This document shows, one piece after another, positions 25,247 through 34,600 of a stretch of 64,000 nt of DNA. Both the position numbers and the translations under genes were made by a program. Numbering within the stretch: position 1 is the stretch's first letter; the number at the start of each line of letters is the position of its first letter. The notes beneath the pieces are model-generated. The model was not told where the DNA came from and did no database searches. It worked only from the letters and a program-made list of their open reading frames with translations. The stretch covers positions 1 to 64,000 of the forward strand of contig CAJTMJ010000016.1 of the NCBI GenBank assembly GCA_910577335.1, given 5' to 3'. The stretch comes from an uncultured Duncaniella sp. Its GTDB lineage: Bacteria; Bacteroidota; Bacteroidia; Bacteroidales; Muribaculaceae.

Positions 25247-27109
25247 TTATTTTTTGAGAAGCTTGTCATTGAACGCACGGAGTGTGTCGAGCACGTTGCA
25301 GCGTACATGTACGAAATCATTTATGCCGATAGCCTTGAGGTCATCCATGCAAGCGGGAGCACCTGCAACGACAAATTCAGCACGTCCGTTGAGATATTTG
25401 AATGCTGCGGGAGCAAGTTCTGCGTATTCATCATCGCTTGAGCAGAGAACCACGATATCAGCACCCTTTTCAAGAGCTGCGTCAACGCCTTCCTCAACTG
25501 TGTTGAAACCGAGGTTGTCGATGATTTCATAACCTGCACATCCGAAGAAGTTGGATGAGAACTGAGCGCGGGCAAGACGCATGGCAAGATTACCGATAGT
25601 GAGCATGAACACTTTCGGACGGTTGGAAGCTGCCTCGGTAGCAAGACGGAGGGCTTCGAAGTCGCTTGCGGCACGTTTGGTGGGAAGACCTGCAGTCTCA
25701 CAAGCTTCATCATGATGACCACATCCGCAAGAGAGTGAACCGTTAAGGTTTACGATCTTGTCAGCTGCCATCTCATTGATGTTGGGGTACTGGTTGGTTC
25801 CGAGAAGGATTTCCTTACGACGGGCAACGTCAGTGTGGCGCTTTTCAGAGCTTTCACGTATTGCTTTCTGAACTTCGTCATCGTTGCAGCAAGCGAGGAA
25901 TCCACCCTTGTCTTCAACTTCAAGGAAAAGTTTCCAAGCTTCCTTGGCTATGGCAACAGTAAGTGTCTCCACGTAGTAGCTACCACCAGCGGGGTCGATA
26001 ACCTTGTCAAGGTGGCTTTCCTCTTTAAGAAGGAATTGCTGGTTGCGGGCGATACGTTCAGAGAATTCATCCGGACGTTTGTAAGGCATGTCAAACGGAG
26101 TGACAGTGATAGAGTCAACACCTGCAAGAGCGGCTGACATAGCCTCAGTCTGGCTACGAAGCAAGTTTACATGTGCATCGTAGAGTGTCTGGTTGTAGCG
26201 TGAAGTAACGGCATGAGCCATCATCTTACATGCGTTCTCATCAGCGGGTTTGTATTGAGCCACGATTTGTGCCCAAAGCATACGTGCCGAACGGAATTTG
26301 GCAAGCTCCATGAAGAAGTTTGACGAAACACCCATGTTGAATTTTATGCGGCTCGCTACCTCGTCGGCGCTGCGGCCTGCATCGGTAAGAAGTGTCATCC
26401 ACTGTGAACCCCATGCGAGAGCATAGCCGAGTTCTTGGAAGATGTATGCTCCGGCATTGCTGAGCATGTCACTGTCTACTGAAAGTACACGAAGCGCAGG
26501 AACATCCTTAACGGCATCAAGGATTTCGCAAGCCATGGCTGTTAGAGTGGCTGCGTCAAATGCCACACCTTTGCGAAGCGGTTTGCGGAAGGGGTTGAAG
26601 TCGATTGAGCCTTTGAATGTTTCAACACAGTCATGCTCCTTTACATATTCCACGAGAGCCTTGGCAAGCGGAAGCGCTTTTTTAACGCAGCAAGTGAAAT
26701 TGACCTCCACAGCGGGTAGGTGGATATCTTTGAGAAGAGTTTCAAGAGTTTCCTTGGTGGGTTCTTCCACATGGAAACCGAGCGAAGTCACACCCTTGTT
26801 GAGCACATCGAGAGCCTTCTTGTTGGCTTCTTCGGGAGTGTCTGCAAGGATTTCTTGACGGGTGAGCCAGTCATTGTCGGTACGTGTACCGCGTACGTAT
26901 GGGAATTCGCCTGGAAGTGAATTGGTGGTCTTGAAGTCCTCGATATCTTCCAGTCTGTACATAGGCTGGAGATTGAATCCTTCATTGGTGCGCCATACAA
27001 GTTTTTTATCAAACGGGGCACCCTTCAAGTCAGCTTCCACTTTGGCTTTCCACTCTGCAGTGGAAACCGGGGGAAACTGTTCAAACAATTTTTCTTTCTT
27101 TTCTGCCAT
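25247..27109 (-). CDS. mutA: Methylmalonyl-CoA mutase, small subunit
   Basis: This 620-residue partner of the adjacent large subunit has the same two-domain plan, but the C-terminal cobalamin-like domain lacks DxHxxG and carries Cys/His-rich loop sequence near 468-480 instead (SCGCGHHDEA). That fits the non-catalytic small subunit of heterodimeric mutases. It is the first gene of the mutA-mutB operon and has the clearest promoter in the window. Confidence 0.95.
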   Translation of the reverse strand: MAEKKEKLFEQFPPVSTAEWKAKVEADLKGAPFDKKLVWRTNEGFNLQPMYRLEDIEDFKTTNSLPGEFPYVRGTRTDNDWLTRQEILADTPEEANKKALDVLNKGVTSLGFHVEEPTKETLETLLKDIHLPAVEVNFTCCVKKALPLAKALVEYVKEHDCVETFKGSIDFNPFRKPLRKGVAFDAATLTAMACEILDAVKDVPALRVLSVDSDMLSNAGAYIFQELGYALAWGSQWMTLLTDAGRSADEVASRIKFNMGVSSNFFMELAKFRSARMLWAQIVAQYKPADENACKMMAHAVTSRYNQTLYDAHVNLLRSQTEAMSAALAGVDSITVTPFDMPYKRPDEFSERIARNQQFLLKEESHLDKVIDPAGGSYYVETLTVAIAKEAWKLFLEVEDKGGFLACCNDDEVQKAIRESSEKRHTDVARRKEILLGTNQYPNINEMAADKIVNLNGSLSCGCGHHDEACETAGLPTKRAASDFEALRLATEAASNRPKVFMLTIGNLAMRLARAQFSSNFFGCAGYEIIDNLGFNTVEEGVDAALEKGADIVVLCSSDDEYAELAPAAFKYLNGRAEFVVAGAPACMDDLKAIGINDFVHVRCNVLDTLRAFNDKLLKK

Positions 27110-27168
27110 GATTATGGTATTAAATATAGATGTTGCAAAAGGGTTAACTAAAGTTGATTATGCACGTG

Positions 27169-27199
27169 CAAAGGTAACATGAAAGTTCCAAAAGTCAAA
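27169..27199 (-). promoter_or_regulatory. Promoter of mutAB with both -33 and -7 elements
   Basis: On the minus strand TTTG (27196-27199) is followed after exactly 19 bases by TACCTTTG (27169-27176). Both match the Bacteroidetes consensus TTTG-N19-TAnnTTTG. It lies about 60 bases before the mutA start. Confidence 0.8.
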
Positions 27200-27534
27200 A
27201 AAAACGCCAAAGAAAATCACTCATTAGGTCTTGCATATCACATCACGCAACATTTTGTGCAATTTTAGGCTATAAAGATTGGAGAATATCTTTGATTAAT
27301 AGACGGTTTAATGGTAAGGCTTAAACACTGGGTACATATTAATAATGGAAGCGATAATAGTATATGATGCCTGTCGGTAACAATTATGCACCTTATAGTT
27401 AATAAATGCTTACCCCGCAAGTCCTATAATTTACCAAATCTATATCCCGCATGAGATAATATCTTTCTATTTTTGCGGTAGGAAACCAATATATCATGAA
27501 ACGTTTAACCGAATTCAATTTTAACTTTAAATAA
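27200..27534. other. AT-rich divergent intergenic region between mutA and the esterase
   Basis: This stretch of about 335 bases holds the upstream region of mutA and, near its right end, TATTTTTG at 27468-27475. That matches the -7 consensus for the rightward esterase gene, with no good -33. I found no cobalamin riboswitch signature, tRNA or open frame. Confidence 0.5.
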
Positions 27535-28377
27535 ATGAAAAAGATATTTGTATTTTGTCTGCTATTTTCTAATATGATAGCTGCGGCACAGAGCAAAGTG
27601 GAGATGTTGCTTTGGGATGAGAATCCGGCTGACACTTCAGCTGTGAAGATAGAAGCCATAAGAGCCAATGATTTTACTTGCGACCCTGCCATAACAGCCT
27701 ACGTGCCTAAGAAACCTAACGGAAAAGCAATAATAATGTGTCCCGGTGGAGCATACGCTTGGGAAGCTATGGATCATGAAGGACATGGCATGGCTGAATG
27801 GTTTAACAGTCAGGGTATAACATACGTGGTGCTTAAATATCGCCTCCCTCAGGGGAAATATGAAATTCCTTTGACTGATGCCGAACAGGCTGTACGACTT
27901 GTGCGTAGTCATGCTGCGGAATGGGGTGTCGATCCCTCTAAGGTAGGCATTATGGGCGCATCGGCTGGCGGTCACCTCGCTTCGACCCTTGCCACACATT
28001 ATAGCAGCAAGGAAACTCGTCCCGATTTCCAAGTGCTGTTTTATCCTGTCATAACTATGGACCCAACATATACTCATGGCGGTTCAAGAGCCAATCTTTT
28101 AGGCGAAAAACCATCAAAAGAGTTGCAGGATAACTATTCAAATGAATTACAGGTAACACCCGATACTCCTAAAGCTTTCATCATGCTTTCATCTGACGAC
28201 GGTGCAGTGCCCGTGGCAAATGGTGTTAATTACTACATGGCGCTTCTTAAAAACAATGTCCGTGCATCGCTTCACGCTTATCCCGAAGGTGGTCACGGAT
28301 GGGGTTACGGTGATGGATTCATCTACAAACACCAGTGGAAAGAAGAACTTGAAAAATGGCTTAGAGAAGAGATTTGA
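27535..28377 (+). CDS. Secreted alpha/beta hydrolase, acetylxylan-esterase-like
   Basis: This 280-residue protein has a signal peptide (MKKIFVFCLLFSNMIAAAQS) and the fold of small carbohydrate esterases such as BD-FAE/acetyl xylan esterase. It shows the oxyanion motif CPGGAYAW near 69-76, the nucleophile Ser143 in GASAGG, Asp near 221 in SSDDGAVPV and His near 255 in GGHGWG. It probably removes acetyl or other acyl groups from plant polysaccharide fragments. It lies at the edge of the glycan-utilisation locus, convergent with the HTCS gene, and may belong to it functionally. A terminator follows. Confidence 0.85.
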   Translation: MKKIFVFCLLFSNMIAAAQSKVEMLLWDENPADTSAVKIEAIRANDFTCDPAITAYVPKKPNGKAIIMCPGGAYAWEAMDHEGHGMAEWFNSQGITYVVLKYRLPQGKYEIPLTDAEQAVRLVRSHAAEWGVDPSKVGIMGASAGGHLASTLATHYSSKETRPDFQVLFYPVITMDPTYTHGGSRANLLGEKPSKELQDNYSNELQVTPDTPKAFIMLSSDDGAVPVANGVNYYMALLKNNVRASLHAYPEGGHGWGYGDGFIYKHQWKEELEKWLREEI

Positions 28378-28433
28378 ATTAGATAATATATAGAGTTTTT
28401 TAAGGTAGAAAAATAGTTCGGTTATTGTAAAGA

Positions 28434-28476
28434 AAGGTGTGCTTCGAAGTGGTTTCGAGACACACCTTCATTTTTA
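28434..28476 (+). terminator. Terminator after the esterase
   Basis: AAGGTGTG at 28434-28441 pairs exactly with CACACCTT at 28461-28468, followed by CATTTTTATT. The reverse strand also has a short T-rich tail, so it may serve the convergent HTCS gene too. Confidence 0.85.
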
Positions 28477-28493
28477 TTGTAATTTACAACCGC

Positions 28494-28573
28494 TATATAG
28501 AGCTACCTATATAAAGCTACTTACATATAAAGTTACCTATATGTAAAGCTGTCTGAATTGTAATAGAGCTACG
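28494..28573. repeat. Degenerate tandem repeat, 14-16 base unit
   Basis: Four consecutive units resemble TATATAAAGCTACC: 28494-28507, 28508-28521, 28522-28537 and 28538-28553. A fifth partial copy (TAATAGAGCTACGG) follows at about 28560-28573. It sits between two convergent genes. The units lack dyad symmetry and do not encode a protein. Confidence 0.65.
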
Positions 28574-28615
28574 GGAAGGTATTCTGTGTATTCCTAAATT
28601 AATTTTTAGTGTTTC

Positions 28616-31600
28616 TTAAATAGATTCATTGTATTTTTTCCCATACTTTGCCTGATATTCCGACGGGAGAATTCCGAATTCGTTTTTGAAATACTTACGG
28701 AAAAGATTCAAGTTGTTGAAGCCTGTCTGATACGTGATTTCAGCTATGCTGAGCTGACTCTCAGTGATGAGTTGTGCGGCACGTTTCAATCGGATTATAC
28801 GTATGAATTCTATAGGTGTCTTTCCGGTAATTGATACCATTTTCTTATAGAGATGCACACGGCTCATGCCAAGCTCACTGCTAAGTTCTTCAACCGATAG
28901 CTCGCTGCTGCTTAGGTTTTCCTCCACATAGCGGATGGCTTTTTGCATCAGTTTTTGGTCAAGAGGTGTGATATTGATCTTGCTTGGAGATATTTCCATC
29001 GGCTCTTTGTGGGAATCACGGCGGTGCTGGAGAAGATTTTTGATTCTCCGGGTGAAAATGTCGAGATTGAACGGTTTGGTGATATAGTCATCCGCTCCGC
29101 TTTCAAGACCTTTCAATTCATGTTCTTTTGCAGCTCTTGCAGTGAGAAGTATTACTAGTATATGTGATGTGCGGATATCATTCTTCACCAGACTGCACAG
29201 TTCGTTACCGTCCATCTCCGGCATCATAACGTCTGATACTATTATGTCCGGCTGAAGTTCCGGTATGATATCCCATGCTTTTTTACCGTTGTCGGCTTCA
29301 TGAACCACATAGTCATTTTTGAGACAATCTCTCATGAATTTTCGGAAATCGTCATTGTCGTCCACAATCAACACTACGGGACGCTTGTTGTCCTCAGCCA
29401 CTTCCGTTGTCAGGACTGTTTTGTCATCGGATATTTCCACATTCGGTTCCTCTCGTGGAATATCTTTCTTTTCAACTTCCGCAGCATCATCCACCTTTTT
29501 AATAGGTATGTTGATGATGAACACGGCACCCTTGCCGATATTGTCACACACATAGATGGTGCCTTCGTGCAGGGTCACAAACTCTTTTACAAGATTTAAT
29601 CCCACACCGCTTCCCGATGACTGGCGGCCACCCTTTTGCGGCACTTGGTAGAAACGGTCGAATATCAGCTTTTTATGTTCGTCACTGATGCCGCAGCCAT
29701 TGTCTGCAACCTTGAGTTCAAGCATCTCAGGCTGTTTGTCCGTGGCGGGAATGACATCGATCGACACATCCACACGTCCACCGTCTGGGGTGAATTTAAA
29801 TGCGTTCGAGAGCAAGTTCATCACTATCTTGTTGAGCTTGTCCTCGTCAAACATCATATACAGGCTCTTGACCGAAGAATAGAATGTAAGATTTATGTTG
29901 CGATGTTCGGAATATTCAACAAAGTTGTTGCATATAGTGCGCACGGTATCCACAATATCACCCTTGGTGGAATTAAGGCGGTGTCCTGCCATGTCGCTTT
30001 TGCGGAAATCAAGGAGTTGGTTGACCATCCCGAGAAGACGCACGGCATTGTTGCGTGCCATTTCCAATTTCTCTTTCAGGTCTTTATTGTCGATGTTGTT
30101 TATCACATATTCAATCGGTGTGAGAATAAGTGTGAGCGGAGTGCGCAAGTCATGGCTTATATTGGTGAAAAAGCGCATTTTCATATCGTCAATCTCATGT
30201 TTCTGACGCGCTTCCTGCTGTATTCGGAGCAATTCATATTTCTGCTTCTCATTATGGCGCAGATATGCCCTCAGAAGCAGAATCACACATATAAATAGAA
30301 TAAAATATATGATATATGCCACCCACGAACGGTAAAATGGGGGTGCTATTATTATTTTCAACTCTGCGGCTTCGTCGCTTGCGTATCCGTCATTGTTCAC
30401 AGCTTTTACTTTCAGAATGTATTCTCCCGGAGCAAGGTTGGTATATGTGAGTTTGTTGGAGTTTGACACTGACCAGTCGGTGTCAAAACCTTCGAGCATA
30501 TACATATAGGTGGTCTTTTCAGGCAATACATAGTTCATCGCTGAAAATGTCACGGAGAACACATTTTGGTCATGGTTCAGGTGTATCGCCTCGGTGAAAT
30601 CGGGTGCCATATCCAATATGCGCTGACCGTCATATATGCTGTCAATCTTGACATCCCGGTTAAAGAGCTGCATGGAAGTGAAATGTACCTGCGGTGTCGA
30701 GGTGTCGTATTTCAGATTTGAAGGGTCTATCAGGCTTATGCCATTCACTCCGCCGGTCACTATTGTGCCAGATGAGTGGCGTAATATGGCCCTCGGATTG
30801 AAATCAAAATCATCAAGAATACTAAAGTCGTTATATTTTCTGTGTGAAAATGTATATTCCTGTGTGGTGGGATCGCTGTTGACAACTATGTGGTAAAGAC
30901 CTTGCGAAGAGGTGACCCACATATTTTTGTCATTGTCTTCGGTGATGCCGTGTATTATCGACTGGTTCAACTGGCTTACAGGCGATATTATCATATCGTT
31001 CCTCCTGTCATATATGTTGATACCCTCGCGTGTGGAAACCCATAGAAGCCCTCGGCTGTCCTCATATACCTGCACTAACGATGAATTGTTGAAAAAGCTC
31101 TCACCCTTGCGGTCGCCAAGTGTTTTTTCAAATTTTCTGGCAATAGGGTCATATATGAGGAGTCCGTAGGTTGTGCCCATGTATATGTTATTATCCATTG
31201 ATATGCAGATTGATGCAATCTGCTCGCCGGCGTAATTTTCATGGCATTGTGTGATGCGACCTGTTTTTGTGTCCATTCCGTACAGACCGTCGCCCCATGT
31301 GCCAATCCACAGGTATCCCGATTTGTCACATGCAAGTGACCAAATAGTAGTGTTGGCTGCAGAGCTGGGGTTGTTGCTGTCTAAAGTATGGTGTTGGAAT
31401 GTTTTGCCGTCATACGACATCAGCCCGTGTTTATAAGTGCCTATCCATATTTTCCCATTATTGTCGGCTGTCATGCTTACTATAACGTCATACACTTTTG
31501 ACGACGGATTTGTGCCGGGTAAATTGACTAATTCCCTTTGTTTTGTCTCTCGGGTTACCTTGATGATTCCGTTAGGCACACCTAAATACAGGTTCCCTTT

Positions 31601-32704
31601 CGGGTCTTCTGTGATGGAGGATACGTCGGGAACGAAATTATAGTTGTTTCTGAATCCCTGAAAATAATCTGTGCGGAATCTGAACAGGCTCTTGTTGAAA
31701 TATGAGATGCCACGTTTGAATGTACCTACCCATACGCCACCGTCAGTGTCGGCATAAAGGCATGTAACTCCGTTTTGACTTAGACTTCTTTCGTCAGACA
31801 GATCATTCTGGATATGTTCCACACTCATGTCTGACTTATCGATTATATTGATACCTCCATTGTCAATCGTCATCCAAATACGTCCGTTGCGGTCAGTCAC
31901 GATATTGCGTACACATTTCCCTGTCAGTTTGTTGGAACTTTCGGAGGTCAGATGAGTCCATTTCCCGTTGCTCGTGTTGTAGAGCCATGTAGATTGGTCG
32001 TTGTATATCCAATAATCGCCGTCATGGTCACAATGTATTTTATAATTGTCACCTGTGTAGACCGGCAGATTTACTATATAATCGTTTTGTTGATCTATTT
32101 TATTTGAGCTGCGGTTTATATGGTCAAAATATCCGTTTGAAAACACCCTTACTATGCCGTTTGGTGTTTCGTACATACATTTAAGTGTGATGCCGGTATG
32201 GTTATTTTGTGGTATGAGTGTAATTGTTTTGTCATTTGCGCTATAATGAAGCATTTCCCTTTTGGATGTCTCCATCCAGAGATCCTTATTGGAATCGATA
32301 TATACAAGGGTCGGAGCTTCGTTTATGCCATATTTTTCTGAAAGTATTTTTTCAGCATCAATAAACACCTCCTTTTTCGGGTCATAACATGAGTATTTTG
32401 CCGAACTGAAATATACCCATAGATAGCCGTTACAGTCTTCCTGAACATTGAGAGCGGTAACGAAAGGGAGCGAGTATGGATCATTGCTGTCTCTAAAAAA
32501 ATTCTTGAAAGAATATCCGTCATATCGTGAAAGCCCATGCCCGGTGGAAACCCAAATGAATCCACGGGAGTCACGAGTTATGTGATTGATTTCATTATCG
32601 CTCAATCCGTCCTTTATGGAGAGGTGCATGAACCGTATGTCATCGGTTGCTGTGGCACCTAATGATATTAGAAGTAAAAGGGTTGAAATTATAAGCTTCA
32701 TCAT
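28616..32704 (-). CDS. Hybrid two-component system sensor/regulator (HTCS) of the glycan locus
   Basis: This 1362-residue single-protein signalling chain has a signal peptide (1-19) and a periplasmic two-propeller sensor built of Reg_prop repeats (about 25-690; many WVGT/WIGT-type blades). A Y_Y_Y domain (about 700-775) and a transmembrane segment (about 785-805) follow. Then come the histidine-kinase helix with NISHDLRTP, a HATPase with DNGCGIS, a receiver with VSDVMMPEMDG (about 1108-1225), and an AraC-type HTH (about 1255-1355). HTCS proteins bind a breakdown oligosaccharide in the periplasm and activate neighbouring SusCD-linked operons. Its divergent position beside the glycosidase operon fits this role. 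Confidence 0.95.
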   Translation of the reverse strand: MMKLIISTLLLLISLGATATDDIRFMHLSIKDGLSDNEINHITRDSRGFIWVSTGHGLSRYDGYSFKNFFRDSNDPYSLPFVTALNVQEDCNGYLWVYFSSAKYSCYDPKKEVFIDAEKILSEKYGINEAPTLVYIDSNKDLWMETSKREMLHYSANDKTITLIPQNNHTGITLKCMYETPNGIVRVFSNGYFDHINRSSNKIDQQNDYIVNLPVYTGDNYKIHCDHDGDYWIYNDQSTWLYNTSNGKWTHLTSESSNKLTGKCVRNIVTDRNGRIWMTIDNGGINIIDKSDMSVEHIQNDLSDERSLSQNGVTCLYADTDGGVWVGTFKRGISYFNKSLFRFRTDYFQGFRNNYNFVPDVSSITEDPKGNLYLGVPNGIIKVTRETKQRELVNLPGTNPSSKVYDVIVSMTADNNGKIWIGTYKHGLMSYDGKTFQHHTLDSNNPSSAANTTIWSLACDKSGYLWIGTWGDGLYGMDTKTGRITQCHENYAGEQIASICISMDNNIYMGTTYGLLIYDPIARKFEKTLGDRKGESFFNNSSLVQVYEDSRGLLWVSTREGINIYDRRNDMIISPVSQLNQSIIHGITEDNDKNMWVTSSQGLYHIVVNSDPTTQEYTFSHRKYNDFSILDDFDFNPRAILRHSSGTIVTGGVNGISLIDPSNLKYDTSTPQVHFTSMQLFNRDVKIDSIYDGQRILDMAPDFTEAIHLNHDQNVFSVTFSAMNYVLPEKTTYMYMLEGFDTDWSVSNSNKLTYTNLAPGEYILKVKAVNNDGYASDEAAELKIIIAPPFYRSWVAYIIYFILFICVILLLRAYLRHNEKQKYELLRIQQEARQKHEIDDMKMRFFTNISHDLRTPLTLILTPIEYVINNIDNKDLKEKLEMARNNAVRLLGMVNQLLDFRKSDMAGHRLNSTKGDIVDTVRTICNNFVEYSEHRNINLTFYSSVKSLYMMFDEDKLNKIVMNLLSNAFKFTPDGGRVDVSIDVIPATDKQPEMLELKVADNGCGISDEHKKLIFDRFYQVPQKGGRQSSGSGVGLNLVKEFVTLHEGTIYVCDNIGKGAVFIINIPIKKVDDAAEVEKKDIPREEPNVEISDDKTVLTTEVAEDNKRPVVLIVDDNDDFRKFMRDCLKNDYVVHEADNGKKAWDIIPELQPDIIVSDVMMPEMDGNELCSLVKNDIRTSHILVILLTARAAKEHELKGLESGADDYITKPFNLDIFTRRIKNLLQHRRDSHKEPMEISPSKINITPLDQKLMQKAIRYVEENLSSSELSVEELSSELGMSRVHLYKKMVSITGKTPIEFIRIIRLKRAAQLITESQLSIAEITYQTGFNNLNLFRKYFKNEFGILPSEYQAKYGKKYNESI

Positions 32705-32721
32705 TGATTGGTTTTGTATCG

Positions 32722-32729
32722 CAAAATTA
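32722..32729 (-). promoter_or_regulatory. -7 element for the HTCS gene (TAATTTTG)
   Basis: The minus strand reads TAATTTTG 18-25 bases before the HTCS ATG. It lies in the 267-base divergent region shared with the GH43 operon. Confidence 0.5.
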
Positions 32730-32936
32730 ATTAAAATAATCTCTGAAACCTTATGCTGATAACATTTATTAGATTATTGAATGTTATCTTGCTGAAAGTA
32801 TAAACTATTGATGGATAATAATGTATAAAAAATAATTAACAAAAATATAGCTATTTGATAACATTGTTAAAGGCCGTTTTAACCAATCTCCCTCATTTGT
32901 ATATTATGGTAGGTTCATGGTTTTGGCAACAAAAAC

Positions 32937-32944
32937 TAACTTTG
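32937..32944 (+). promoter_or_regulatory. -7 element for the glycosidase operon (TAACTTTG)
   Basis: TAACTTTG lies 28-35 bases before the GH43 ATG at 32972. No proper TTTG lies 19-22 bases upstream, which would fit an activator-dependent promoter driven by the HTCS. Confidence 0.55.
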
Positions 32945-32971
32945 CGTATAATAAATGGAACTATTGTGTTT

Positions 32972-34558
32972 ATGAGAAAAAAAATTGTATTGTTGGCAGC
33001 TTTTTTTGCTATGATTGTTTCTTCTGCTGAGGCGAAGGATACTTTTCGTAACCCCATACTCACGGGTATGAATCCCGATCCGAGTATCTGTAGGGTGGGT
33101 GATGATTTCTATCTGGTCACATCTACTTTTGAATATTATCCCGGACTCCCGATATATCACAGCAAGGATTTGGTGAACTGGAAACTTATCGGACATGCGC
33201 TTTCTACACCAACGAGCAATCCTCTTAAAGGTGCCGGGACTTCCGGCGGACAGTATGCTCCCACATTGCGCTACCACGATGGGAAATTTTTTATCATAGG
33301 CACCAATTATGGTGGTGAAGGCTCACATGGCATTTCGATTGTGAGTGCCGAAAATCCTGCCGGACCTTGGTCAGAACCTGTATGGGTTGACCAATGGTGG
33401 GTTGACCCATCGCTCGATTTTTATGATGGTAAGACATATTACCTGACCCCCGATAACAACGGCAGCTTTTTGCTTGGGACAATAGATGTAACCACAGGTA
33501 AAGAGGAGGGTCCGCGAGTTATGATAGCTTCGGGGCTTGGCGGCTCGTCTCCCGAGGGACCACACTTCTACAAAATCGGTGATTATTATTACATAATGTC
33601 AGCCGAAGGAGGCACAGGTTACGAGCATCGTGAGGTGATTCAGCGTAGCAAACATCCTTACGGTCCCTACGAGCCAAGCCCGTTAAATCCTGTGCTTTCA
33701 AATATGAATGTGCCTGACCATCCTTTCCAAGCTATAGGTCATGCCGATCTCGTGCAACTTCAGGATGGCAGCTGGTGGGCTGTGTGTCTTGGCATACGTC
33801 CGCAAAATGGTAAATACCAACATATCGGTCGTGAAACATTCCTCGCTCCTATAACTTGGAGTGCCGACGGATGGCCCAAAGTGAGCACAGACGGTGTGGT
33901 GAAGGAGGAATATGAACGCCCGAATCTTCCATGGCATCCTTGGGAAAAGGAGCCGGCACGTGATGATTTTAATGGCGAAAAATTATCTCTTCACTGGAAT
34001 TTCCTGCGTAATCCATACGATAAGGACTGGTCTTTGACCGCCAATCCGGGACATCTTAGATTGAACGGCTCGGCTCTCTCGTTTAAGCAGAACGATTCAC
34101 CGGCTTTTGTGGGTCGCCGACAAACATCCCTCAACGCTGAAATCTCTACTAAAATGTCATTTAAGCCTGTTGCCGAAAATGAGGAAGCCGGTCTTGTTAT
34201 ACGAGGCAATGACAAAAACCATTACGATTTTCTCGTCACAAAACATGATGGCGAAAAAGTGGTGATGATGCGCAAATATCTCAATGACGAAGTGGCTGAG
34301 GTGAATTATGAGCCGATACCTGACGGTGATGTGATATTAGGTATAAGCGCCACCCCTGATGAATATAGTTTCTGGGTAAAGGACAATGAGGACAGCCCTT
34401 CAAAACTTGTAAGTAAAGCGTCAACAAAAAATCTCTCTAATGAAGTCATATCCGGCTTTACAGGTGTTTACGTCGCTATGTATGCTTCCGGTAATGGTAA
34501 GGATAACACAAACCCTGCGGATTTTGACTGGTTTGAATTTGTGGAAAAAGATAAATAA
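32972..34558 (+). CDS. GH43 family beta-xylosidase / alpha-L-arabinofuranosidase
   Basis: This 528-residue exported glycosidase starts at 32972, where a signal peptide begins (MRKKIVLLAAFFAMIVSSAEA); an upstream ATG at 32855 would bury the promoter. The five-blade GH43 domain has the general base Asp36 in NPDPSIC, the pKa-modulating Asp in WWVDPSLDF and the acid Glu in SPEGPHFYK. A C-terminal beta-sandwich (from about residue 330, RDDFNGEKLSLHWNFLR) is typical of GH43 exo-enzymes on xylose or arabinose side chains. It heads a five-gene operon. Confidence 0.92.
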   Translation: MRKKIVLLAAFFAMIVSSAEAKDTFRNPILTGMNPDPSICRVGDDFYLVTSTFEYYPGLPIYHSKDLVNWKLIGHALSTPTSNPLKGAGTSGGQYAPTLRYHDGKFFIIGTNYGGEGSHGISIVSAENPAGPWSEPVWVDQWWVDPSLDFYDGKTYYLTPDNNGSFLLGTIDVTTGKEEGPRVMIASGLGGSSPEGPHFYKIGDYYYIMSAEGGTGYEHREVIQRSKHPYGPYEPSPLNPVLSNMNVPDHPFQAIGHADLVQLQDGSWWAVCLGIRPQNGKYQHIGRETFLAPITWSADGWPKVSTDGVVKEEYERPNLPWHPWEKEPARDDFNGEKLSLHWNFLRNPYDKDWSLTANPGHLRLNGSALSFKQNDSPAFVGRRQTSLNAEISTKMSFKPVAENEEAGLVIRGNDKNHYDFLVTKHDGEKVVMMRKYLNDEVAEVNYEPIPDGDVILGISATPDEYSFWVKDNEDSPSKLVSKASTKNLSNEVISGFTGVYVAMYASGNGKDNTNPADFDWFEFVEKDK

Positions 34559-34600
34559 TAGTATATAAATCAGTTCTATACATTAAAATTTGGAATAACC

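Noticed and set aside
27110..27534. Cobalamin riboswitch before mutAB
   Set aside because: The B12-dependent enzyme made this worth checking, but no B12-box-like sequence or fitting stem set is visible, and the promoter leaves only about a 55-base leader.
29636..30298. 220-codon plus-strand frame
   Set aside because: It is antisense to the kinase part of the HTCS, whose motifs are intact on the minus strand.
32855..32971. Upstream start for the GH43 gene
   Set aside because: It would place the signal peptide 39 residues inside the protein and overlap the -7 promoter box.
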